Made by a program: the position numbers and the translations under genes | DNA from: Deltaproteobacteria bacterium | GTDB taxonomy: Bacteria; Myxococcota; B64-G9 | Length of the DNA stretch: 53,753 nucleotides | Direction: 5' to 3' | Assembly (NCBI GenBank): GCA_019314375.1 | Contig: JAFCZJ010000011.1 | Span: 1-53,753 of the forward strand | Shown: positions 17,252 through 24,543 of the stretch, in pieces | Layout: every line of letters begins with the position of its first letter | Position numbering within the stretch: the stretch's first letter is position 1 | The notes under the pieces: generated by a model | Told to the model about the DNA's origin: nothing | The model's database searches: none | Seen by the model: the letters and a program-made list of their open reading frames with translations, nothing else

Positions 17252-17290
17252 TGGCATTTACGAATCGTTTCTTGATTCGTTATGACGTGC
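17246..17290 (-). repeat. REP-like palindromic element, copy B (diverged)
   Basis: On the minus strand this reads ATAACGAATCAAGAAACGATTCGTAAATGCCACTAA, nearly identical to copies A and C. The outer arm on the far side is altered (GGCACGTCAT instead of ACGTGGCAC). It overlaps the stop codon of the PilZ gene. Confidence 0.8.
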
Positions 17291-17375
17291 CCCCCGAAGC
17301 GGTACCGTGCGGTTGGTCCAACTTAGGGGGACAGGTCACAGTCATCTCCACGTCGATCGGCAGGGAGATGCCTCA

Positions 17376-18866
17376 TCAAGGCGCGAGCCCTACGGTCTCG
17401 AGCAGCCAGCTGGTCATTAGGTCGAGGGCGCCCTGGTCGAAAGTGTCGGTGAGAAGGACATACTCGTCTATCGCGCCGGTCTCCGCTTTTTGAAACAAGT
17501 GGTTGAGGCCGGGCAGCTTCTCCAGCCGAGCACTCTTGTTCTCAGCTTTGCCGAGCGCCTGTCTCGCCCGGTCGAGATTGAGACTTGCCGGCACTACGAC
17601 GTCCTTCTCAGCAAACATGACCAGGATCGGCACGGTGATTTGACTAAGGTACTTGGCCGGGTCGGATTTGGCGAATGATCGTTGCCAGGGCCCCAACACT
17701 TGCTTCTGCAGCTGCTTCAGGATGGCTTCCTCGACCCGGGGACTTGCGTTCTTCGGCAGCGTCCGCCGGGCTGCCTTCACCAGCGCCGCAACGGCTGGCT
17801 TCAGCTTGCTCTCGGGAGCGTCTGCGGCGATCAGCGGCGCCAGTTTTTCGTGGGCTGCGACGATGTCGGCAACGACGTCCTTTGGCTGGCCCCGAGACTC
17901 GAGTAGCGCACGCACCTGGACCGGGAGGATCTCCACGCCGCTGGCGGCGGGACCGGCGAGTGAGACCACGAAGGCAACATCGGCCGAGCGCGACGCGACG
18001 ATGGGCGCGACTATGCCTCCGACGCTATGTCCTATCAGGCCGATGCGTTTGGGGTCGATCGGCTTCTGGCTCTTGAGAAACGCCAGGCTTGCTTCGACGT
18101 CGGTGGCGATGAGCTCCAAAGTTTCCTGAGAGGGATCGCCAGTCGAGCCGCCCACGCCGCGGTCGTCGACCCGAAGCACTGCGATTCCCTTTCGACTCAG
18201 GTGGTCGGCGATCAGCAAGAAGGACTTGTGCCCGAACATTGTATTGTCGCGGTCCTGGGGCCCTGAGCCGGAGATCAAGAGCGCCCCAGGGTGAGGACCG
18301 TTGCCGGTCGGAACAGTGAGGGTGCCGGCGATCTTGGTGCCGCTCTTGGGGTTGTCGTAGAGGACTTCTTGGGCTGAGTATGGAAAGGGCGGCCTGGGGG
18401 TCTGTGGTCGCACTTCTGGGTTGGTGCTGGCGCTCACTTGGATCCCCGCGATCTCCCCCTTGGCGTTGAAAAATAGCAGAACATCCTGCGGAGCATAATC
18501 GAATACAGAGGTGACAATGACCCTCGCACGCTCTCCCTTCGACTTTCGGGTGGCAGCGAAGTGCTTCCTGAATTTGCCGGTCTGCACGACCACTCCGCGC
18601 CACCATTTCGCGACCGCTGCATCGTCGGGGAACGCCTCCCGCATGGCTTGGTCGAATGTCTGGCGAAAGTGCTCGAATTCACCGGTAGCTAGCCACTCCA
18701 CGACGTTTCGGGCGGTTTCGATCTGGGGGTGGTGAGAACTCGGTGTGCTTTTGCGGACGCTTTTCGAGATCGCGTCTTCGGTGTTCTTTCGCAAGCCCTC
18801 TTTGCAGGCGATTGCGAGAGAAAGAACCAGAACACAAACAAGGAACGATACCGTCCTGCGAAACAT
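17376..18866 (-). CDS. Alpha/beta hydrolase lipoprotein with N-terminal DUF3887-like domain
   Basis: 496 aa with GAGGAG 7-8 bp before ATG 18866. Lipoprotein signal MFRRTVSFLVCVLVLSLAIAC (Cys21). Residues ~50-140 resemble DUF3887 (NVVEWLATGEFEHFRQTFD, TGKFRKHFAA, VFDYAPQDVLLFFNAKGEIAGIQV). The hydrolase fold that follows has an oxyanion region ISGSGPQDRD, nucleophile elbow GHSVGG, acid region FAEKDVVVP and His in GLNHLF. This architecture is common among secreted bacterial esterases/peptidase-like hydrolases, and the substrate is not predictable. Base usage differs slightly from neighbours. The 3' flank (17,252-17,375) holds the REP-like copy B and a dyad CATCTCC...GGAGATG. Confidence 0.85.
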   Translation of the reverse strand: MFRRTVSFLVCVLVLSLAIACKEGLRKNTEDAISKSVRKSTPSSHHPQIETARNVVEWLATGEFEHFRQTFDQAMREAFPDDAAVAKWWRGVVVQTGKFRKHFAATRKSKGERARVIVTSVFDYAPQDVLLFFNAKGEIAGIQVSASTNPEVRPQTPRPPFPYSAQEVLYDNPKSGTKIAGTLTVPTGNGPHPGALLISGSGPQDRDNTMFGHKSFLLIADHLSRKGIAVLRVDDRGVGGSTGDPSQETLELIATDVEASLAFLKSQKPIDPKRIGLIGHSVGGIVAPIVASRSADVAFVVSLAGPAASGVEILPVQVRALLESRGQPKDVVADIVAAHEKLAPLIAADAPESKLKPAVAALVKAARRTLPKNASPRVEEAILKQLQKQVLGPWQRSFAKSDPAKYLSQITVPILVMFAEKDVVVPASLNLDRARQALGKAENKSARLEKLPGLNHLFQKAETGAIDEYVLLTDTFDQGALDLMTSWLLETVGLAP

Positions 18867-19027
18867 TCTCTTCTCCTCCTCACGTATTCTATTACGCTCT
18901 ATTCCCTTGTTGGGAGATTTGAGGTCTTTCTACTACATGACAGAACCATGAACCAGAGGCGACTCCAAACCGAAATGACGCGCCTGATTGGTTCTGACTA
19001 ACTAAGGCCATGTGCTAAGGGGAAAAA

Positions 19028-20794
19028 TCAGGTCTGTTCTTGAGCTTGCTTTTTCTTCTTTTTTTGCCTGTTCTTGTTCTTCTTCGGCTGATTTTGCTGC
19101 TGTTTGGCAATTTTGGCCCAGGAATCCCTGAGCGGCACCGTGCGATTGAAGACAGGGCGCCCGTCGGCGTGGTCTATCGGGTCGGCACAGAAATAACCTT
19201 GGCGCTCAAACTGAAATCGCTCTCCAGCCTCGGCCTTGCCCAAACTCCGCTCCAGCTTGGCCTGGACCACCTTCAGTGAATCCGGATTGAGATCGTCTTT
19301 CAGGTTCTCACCACCGGGCTTCTCGCTCATGAACAGGCGATCCACCAGGCGCACTTCCGCGTCGACCGCGTGGGCCGCGCTGACCCAGTGAATGGTGCCG
19401 CGCACCTTTCGACCGTCCGGGGCGTTGCCACCCTTGGTCTCGGGATCCCAGCTGCAATGCAAAGCTGTGATCTTGCCGCTGTCGTCCTTGATCACTTCTT
19501 CACACTTAATAAAGTAACCCCAGCGCAGACGCACTTCCCGGCCCGGGGCCAGGCGGAAAAACTTCTTGGGCGGATCTTCCATGAAGTCGGCGCGCTCAAT
19601 ATAGAGTTCTTTCGAGAAAGGTATTTTGCGGTAGCCCATGCGCCCCGGTTCGTCGGGGAAGTTCGCCGCCTCGATCTCTTCGACCTCGCCCTCCGGGTAA
19701 TTCGTGAGGATCACCTTCAAGGGGTCTAAGACGGCCATGGCCCGGGGCACTTGCGTGTTCAAGGTATCCCGTATGCTGTGTTCGAACAGGGCCACTTCGA
19801 CCGTGCTTTCCTTTTTGGAAATGCCGATGCGATCGCAGAAGGCGCGGATGGCCTCAGGCGGTACGCCTCGACGCCGCAGGCCGGAGATGGTGGGCATGCG
19901 CGGATCGTCCCAGCCCGACACAAGGCCCTCTTCGACCAATTGCAGCAAGAGGCGCTTGCTCATGATCGTGTAGGTCAAGTTCAAGCGGGCGAACTCGGTC
20001 TGCTGGGGTCGCCAGGGCGCGTCGGCCGCCTCAAGCACCCAGTCGTACAAAGGCCGGTTGTTTTCGAATTCGAGGGTGCAAAGAGAATGGGTGATGCGCT
20101 CAATGGAATCCGAGAGACAGTGCGTGAAATCGTACATGGGGTAGATGCACCAATCGTCGCCGGAGCGATGATGGGTCACCCGTCGAATGCGGTAGAGCGT
20201 GGGATCGCGCATGGTCATGTTGGGCGAGGCCATGTCGATTTTGCCCCTGAGCACCATGGAACCGTCCGCGAACTCACCGGCCCGCATGCGCCGGAAAAGA
20301 TCCAGGTTCTCATCGGGGCTGCGGTCCCGATGGGGGCTTGGCTTGCCCGGCTCGGTCAAGGTGCCGCGCATGGCGCGGATTTCTTCCGCGCTTGATTCGT
20401 CCACATAGGCCTTGCCGTCGATGATAATCTTTTCGGCGAATAGGTAGAGTTGTTCAAAGTAGTCGGAGGCAAAAAACTGATTCTCGCCCCAGTCAAAGCC
20501 CAACCAGCGGACGTCTTCGAGAATGGAGTCAATGTACTCCTGGCTCTCTTTGCTGGGGTTCGTGTCGTCGAAGCGCAAATTGCAGGTGGCGCCTTCGTAT
20601 TCGGCCGCGATGCCGAAGTTCAGACAAATGGACTTGGCGTGGCCGATGTGCAGGTAACCATTGGGCTCGGGCGGAAAGCGGGTCGCCACCCGGCCGCCAT
20701 ACTTATCCGAAGCCAAATCCTCATCCACACGAGTTCGGATGAAATCCTTAGAGGCCGCGGCCTTGTCCAGGTCATTCTCGGGAATATTCGTCAT
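19028..20794 (-). CDS. glnS: Glutaminyl-tRNA synthetase
   Basis: 588 aa. GAGGAG lies about 9 bp ahead of ATG 20794. A class I catalytic core of GlnRS type: [15 protein letters not shown] (HIGH 49-52), FDDTNP, a [24 protein letters not shown] region and the KMSKS equivalent MSKR at 278-281. The beta-barrel anticodon-binding half follows ([27 protein letters not shown]). It charges tRNA-Gln directly. The C-terminus carries a Lys/Gln-rich tail (~25 residues) beyond the usual end, probably a nonspecific RNA-binding extension. It stands alone with no operon partner. Confidence 0.96.
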   Translation of the reverse strand: MTNIPENDLDKAAASKDFIRTRVDEDLASDKYGGRVATRFPPEPNGYLHIGHAKSICLNFGIAAEYEGATCNLRFDDTNPSKESQEYIDSILEDVRWLGFDWGENQFFASDYFEQLYLFAEKIIIDGKAYVDESSAEEIRAMRGTLTEPGKPSPHRDRSPDENLDLFRRMRAGEFADGSMVLRGKIDMASPNMTMRDPTLYRIRRVTHHRSGDDWCIYPMYDFTHCLSDSIERITHSLCTLEFENNRPLYDWVLEAADAPWRPQQTEFARLNLTYTIMSKRLLLQLVEEGLVSGWDDPRMPTISGLRRRGVPPEAIRAFCDRIGISKKESTVEVALFEHSIRDTLNTQVPRAMAVLDPLKVILTNYPEGEVEEIEAANFPDEPGRMGYRKIPFSKELYIERADFMEDPPKKFFRLAPGREVRLRWGYFIKCEEVIKDDSGKITALHCSWDPETKGGNAPDGRKVRGTIHWVSAAHAVDAEVRLVDRLFMSEKPGGENLKDDLNPDSLKVVQAKLERSLGKAEAGERFQFERQGYFCADPIDHADGRPVFNRTVPLRDSWAKIAKQQQNQPKKNKNRQKKKKKQAQEQT

Positions 20795-21086
20795 GCCGTT
20801 CGTCTCCTCAAGCGATCAATCAATCGTCGGGCCCAAATAGGCCATCGACTCAGCCATTTGTCAAATGCGCTTCTTGCTGAAAAGATCTGGCATATCGCTT
20901 GAGCTATTATGCGGGATGGGCATCACCCATTAGCCGACCCCTTTTTCCCCGAATCGAGGTACACATTTGGAAAAAGAGGCGGTACACTACCAGCCGACAG
21001 TGAGGGAATACATGCAAAGAGGGTCAACTGGTTTATTCCCAACAAAGAAATGATTAAATTCAAACCTAAAGATGAAGGAGACAAAA

Positions 21087-21413
21087 ATGGCAGAAGCAAA
21101 AGGATTGAAGAAACCGGTAAAGCTGAAAAATGAGCTCGCAGAATTTCTGGGAGCAACAGAACTTCCCAGGACAGAGATTACCAAAAAACTATGGGACTAC
21201 ATTAAAGCAAATAAACTTCAGACAAAAACTGAGAATGGGAAGGCTGAGAACGCAGGAAAATTCATTGTGGCAGATGCTAAATTGCTCACGATCTTCAAAA
21301 ACACAAACTCCAAAAGCAAATCTGGTAAGATCACTAACCTTACAGAGCTTAAAGAAGGTCAGACGATCAACATGATGCAGATGGCCGCTGTTGTCGGCGC
21401 AAACATAGAATAG
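21087..21413 (+). CDS. SWIB/MDM2-domain protein
   Basis: 108 aa from ATG 21087 (AAGGAG at 21075-21080, 6 bp upstream). An in-frame ATG at 21072 lacks a Shine-Dalgarno. A basic N-terminus (AEAKGLKKPVKLKNEL) precedes a SWIB fold: EFLGATELPRTEITKKLWDYIKANKLQT...KFIVADAKLLTIF. SWIB domains occur in eukaryotic chromatin remodellers and, in bacteria, in chlamydiae and scattered others, sometimes with DNA topoisomerase I. Here the gene stands alone in a markedly AT-richer stretch (~20,930-21,520) between glnS and an inverted-repeat element, which suggests horizontal acquisition. A nucleoid-associated role is inference. Confidence 0.88.
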   Translation: MAEAKGLKKPVKLKNELAEFLGATELPRTEITKKLWDYIKANKLQTKTENGKAENAGKFIVADAKLLTIFKNTNSKSKSGKITNLTELKEGQTINMMQMAAVVGANIE

Positions 21414-21443
21414 GCTAAATAGGTAATCAAAAGTCGAAGGACA

Positions 21444-21546
21444 GGGGTCAGACACCGGCACTTGACACATAGGCAGCTTTCAGGTTTCCGACCGTAACTA
21501 ACTAATTTTCCTAGATCCTAAGTGTCATATGCCGGTGTCTGACCCC
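21444..21546. repeat. 103-bp inverted-repeat element with 25-bp arms
   Basis: The arm GGGGTCAGACACCGGCACTT (first 20 of the 25 bases at 21444-21468) is the reverse complement of 21522-21546 with two mismatches. The 53-bp centre is AT-rich and non-coding. The right arm is followed by TTTTTCTTTT, so the transcript could also terminate here, downstream of the SWIB gene. The GGGGTCAGACACC-type end resembles palindromes associated with RAYT transposases (from memory). Confidence 0.85.
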
Positions 21547-21675
21547 TTTTTCTTTTCCCGAAAAGCAATCGCTTCTCCTTGTTCATGTCCTGCCCCCCTG
21601 CTACCTTGTTCCCGCTCCACAATCACAAGACCTCGACCCGATTGTTGCAGGCCTTTGACAGAATCAAAGTCCTGC

Positions 21676-21749
21676 CGCTTCCCAGGTACCCGCTTCCCAG
21701 GTACCCGCTTCCCAGGTACCCGCTTCCCAGGTGCCGCTTCCCAGGTGCC
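21676..21749 (+). repeat. 15-bp tandem repeat (CGCTTCCCAGGTACC), about five units
   Basis: Units start at 21676, 21691, 21706, 21721 and 21735, with the last spacing 14 bp. The last copies end in GGTGC rather than GGTAC. It lies in the 459-bp gap between the SWIB gene and the GGDEF gene, about 125 bp before that gene's start. The whole gap otherwise holds only the inverted-repeat element and no convincing ORF. Confidence 0.88.
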
Positions 21750-21872
21750 AGCCGAACAGTTGGCCGAACAGTTGAGACCCCTTTGACAGGGTGCTGGAAG
21801 CTTGATATTTTCTCTTTGAATCAGGCTTTTTCGATTCTCCCACCCGCATGGGGATGCAGTCAGGAGCGTCCG

Positions 21873-23606
21873 ATGGCTGATGGTTTTGGTCAAGGATTGC
21901 GAATATTGCTCGTCGATGACGAGCCGATGGTGCTCGATATTTTTTCTCGTCTCTTCGAGAGCGAAGGATTTGAAGTTGAGGCTTGTGATCGATTGAGCAC
22001 GGCCTTGGCGGCTTACAACTCGGGCCGCTTCGATTTTGTCGTCACGGACATGAAGCTGCCGGACGGCAATGGTTTGACCCTGGCTCAACAGGTGGACGAG
22101 TCTTCAGCCGATTGCGAGGTCGTGATCATCACCGGCTTCGCCAGCATCGAATCCGCCATCAAGGCCATGCACCTTCGGGTGGCCGACTATTTCATCAAAC
22201 CGATGCGGAGCACCCAAATCATCGAACGCATGCGTCGTTTGGTCGAGCACTTGCGGCTCAAACGGCAACACAGTCAACTGCAACAAGAACTGACCGACAA
22301 AAACAAAACCGTAAAACTCCTGCAGGCCCAGGCCACGCGTGATCCCTTGACCGGTCTTTTCAATCATGCGTATTTTCAGGATCAATTGGCCAACGAGCTG
22401 AGCCGCTGCAAACGCTACAATCACAAGCTGGGCCTGCTCTTCATCGACGTGGACAACTTCAAGCAAATCAATGACACAATCGGCCATCAAGGCGGCGATC
22501 TGGTTTTGAAAACCATCGCCGATATCCTCAAAGGGGCCTCTGTCGATAACGATGCTCGCTTTCGCTTGCGTGACCATGACTTCGCGGCCAGATACGGCGG
22601 CGATGAGTTCGTTTTGATCTTGCCGGAGACGGACAAAGCCGGCTCTTCGATCACGGCCGAACGGCTTCGCGCCACCGTGGCCGAGCACCGTTTTGATACC
22701 ACCTCATCGATCCATGCCACGCTTTCGATTGGCGTGGCCGCCTTTCCGCGTGACGGGGGTGACCGCGACGCCCTGATCGCCGCCGCCGACACGGCGCTTT
22801 ATGCCGCAAAAAAAAGCGGTCGCAACCGGGTGATCTCGTATACGGATGATCTGGATCCCCTGGGGCCTTTGGACAACAAGAAATACCTGAGAAGACTGGA
22901 AGCCCTTGAGCAGACTTTGGCCGACCGCGCTCTCCATTTCGCCTATCAGCCAATCGTCGATCCCACAGGCAACCAGGTTTTTGGATACGAGGCCCTCTGT
23001 CGACCCACAAGTCGTGACTTCAAAAACCCGCTCGACTTGATCATCGCGGCCGAGCGATCCGGCAAGATCTGTGAACTCGGTCGGGTGCTTCGGGATTTGG
23101 CGATCGCTCAGATCCAGCAAATGCCGACCGCTTGTTCTCTTTTTATCAACCTTCACCCCCTTGAACTCCATGACAGCTCGCTGATCGAGGAAAACTCGAT
23201 CCTTTCGCCATGGGCCGACAAGGTCGTCTTCGAAATCAACAACAGCCGAAAAATCGCCGATCAGGACAGACTGAAAAAGGTCCTGACCAAACTACGCGAA
23301 CGCGGCTACCGCGTCTTGCTTGACGACCTGTGCACGGGATACCTGGGACTGAACGCATTGACGCGGCTTGAACCGGATTTCGTCAAAATGGGCCCATCCG
23401 TCCTGGCTGGAAACACACCGAACGGTCGCGAATCAAGGCTCATCAAGCATTATCTTGACTACACCGCCGGAGAAAACATCACCGTCATCGCATCAGGTAT
23501 CGAGACGGCGCAGGAAAAACAAATGGCGACAGAACTCGGCTTGCCTTTGATGCAGGGTCATTATTTCGCCAAGGCCGGCCCGGAGTTTGTCAAAATAGAC
23601 AGGTAG
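21873..23606 (+). CDS. REC-GGDEF-EAL response regulator (c-di-GMP)
   Basis: 577 aa. ATG 21873 has AGGAG ~6 bp upstream. The frame extends 5' through the tandem repeat, but that part is not protein-like. Receiver domain ~9-125 with Asp15/16, phosphoacceptor Asp59, Thr87 and Lys109. The GGDEF domain has intact GGDEF at 242-246 and a likely product-inhibition site R233-x-x-D236, so it should be an active, feedback-inhibited diguanylate cyclase when phosphorylated. The EAL domain (~345-577) keeps EAL 373-375, Asn426, Glu454, DD 484-485, Lys505 and Glu544. It differs at sites usually conserved: INN after Glu454 instead of xTE, and ASGIE instead of AEGVE (Ser541). Hence phosphodiesterase activity is doubtful. 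No kinase is adjacent. Confidence 0.92.
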   Translation: MADGFGQGLRILLVDDEPMVLDIFSRLFESEGFEVEACDRLSTALAAYNSGRFDFVVTDMKLPDGNGLTLAQQVDESSADCEVVIITGFASIESAIKAMHLRVADYFIKPMRSTQIIERMRRLVEHLRLKRQHSQLQQELTDKNKTVKLLQAQATRDPLTGLFNHAYFQDQLANELSRCKRYNHKLGLLFIDVDNFKQINDTIGHQGGDLVLKTIADILKGASVDNDARFRLRDHDFAARYGGDEFVLILPETDKAGSSITAERLRATVAEHRFDTTSSIHATLSIGVAAFPRDGGDRDALIAAADTALYAAKKSGRNRVISYTDDLDPLGPLDNKKYLRRLEALEQTLADRALHFAYQPIVDPTGNQVFGYEALCRPTSRDFKNPLDLIIAAERSGKICELGRVLRDLAIAQIQQMPTACSLFINLHPLELHDSSLIEENSILSPWADKVVFEINNSRKIADQDRLKKVLTKLRERGYRVLLDDLCTGYLGLNALTRLEPDFVKMGPSVLAGNTPNGRESRLIKHYLDYTAGENITVIASGIETAQEKQMATELGLPLMQGHYFAKAGPEFVKIDR

Positions 23607-23632
23607 CGCCTGCCTCCTCAAGAGACACCAGC

Positions 23633-24538
23633 TCAGGGACTTTTCTTTTTCCTCGATCTACTTTCCTCAACCACATCGCGCTGCATGCAAGCCACGCCCA
23701 TACCGAGTTCGCAGGCCTTCTCCAAATAGGAAAGAGCCGCATCCTCGCTTTTTTTCACCCGCCGCCCCTCCAGGTACAGTTCGCCCAGGCGCTGGCAAAT
23801 GTCGGCCTGGCCACCTTTGCAGGCCCGGTCCATGAGCTTGACGGCCCTCGGCCAATCGGCCTTGACCCCCCGGCCTTTCTCAAGACATACGGCCAGGCGG
23901 GCGCAGGCTCTGAGGCTCTTTTGCCCGCAAGCTTGTTCCAGCAAGGCCACGGCCGCGGGTGCGTTGGCCTCCAGACCCCAGCCCTCCAAGGTGGCCCGGC
24001 CAAGCCCCGCACAGCCGTCGGCATGCCCGGCCGCACAAGACTTCCGCCAGCGCTTCAAGGCCGCGCCGTGATCCGCCACCACGCCACGCCCCAGGTTCTG
24101 CATGGTCGCAGCCTCGTTGCATCCACGAAGATCGCCGCCCAGGCAGGCTTTCTCGAAAAGCCCGAAGGCTCGCTTGGAATCTTTTTCGATGGCCGTCGAC
24201 GTGCCCAAGATCCGCCCCAGACGCAGGCATGCCACCCAGAGCTTCTGATCACAGGCCTTTTCGTACAAGCCCATGGCCCCCGCCAGATCCTTGGCCGCGC
24301 CCTGGCCCAATTCCATGCCACGGGCCAGATTGAAGCAGGCCTCGTTTCGGCCCGCCTCGCAGGCAGCGCGAAACAAAGTCGTCGCCCTCACCGGATCGCT
24401 TTTAAGCAAACTCACGCCCAAATCAGAGCAAGCAGCTTGATCACCCGCTTTGCAAAGGGCTTGGGGGTCTTTCTCCGCCGGACAAGCCGTGAAAAATAGC
24501 GATACGGGAATGAGAAGGGCGACCTTCAGAAGATTCAT
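23633..24538 (-). CDS. Sel1-like repeat lipoprotein
   Basis: 301 aa. ATG 24538 is chosen because it starts a lipoprotein signal (MNLLKVALLIPVSLFFTAC, Cys19). The mature part is about seven Sel1-like repeats of ~36 residues, each with paired Cys (for example LYEKACDQKLWVACLRLG, LFEKACLGGDLRGCNEAA, LMDRACKGGQADICQRLG). This is the Cys-containing helical repeat type seen in HcpA-like proteins. The last residues are basic (ESRSRKKKSP). It is the last gene of a minus-strand operon, only 5 bp after the 841-aa membrane protein, so translation is probably coupled. A scaffold role in the envelope is likely. Confidence 0.87.
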   Translation of the reverse strand: MNLLKVALLIPVSLFFTACPAEKDPQALCKAGDQAACSDLGVSLLKSDPVRATTLFRAACEAGRNEACFNLARGMELGQGAAKDLAGAMGLYEKACDQKLWVACLRLGRILGTSTAIEKDSKRAFGLFEKACLGGDLRGCNEAATMQNLGRGVVADHGAALKRWRKSCAAGHADGCAGLGRATLEGWGLEANAPAAVALLEQACGQKSLRACARLAVCLEKGRGVKADWPRAVKLMDRACKGGQADICQRLGELYLEGRRVKKSEDAALSYLEKACELGMGVACMQRDVVEESRSRKKKSP

Positions 24539-24543
24539 GGATG

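Noticed and set aside
17343..17370. CATCTCC...GGAGATG dyad near the hydrolase 3' end
   Set aside because: Only 7-bp arms with a 14-bp loop and no T run. Similar words appear near REP copy C but are too short to define an element.
18949..19001. Tiny ORF (16 aa) between the hydrolase and glnS
   Set aside because: No ribosome binding site and no recognisable product. The 161-bp gap holds nothing else I can support.
21525..22088. Minus-strand open frame across the 15-bp repeat
   Set aside because: It is antisense to the GGDEF gene and the repeat, with no ribosome binding site and a low-complexity product.
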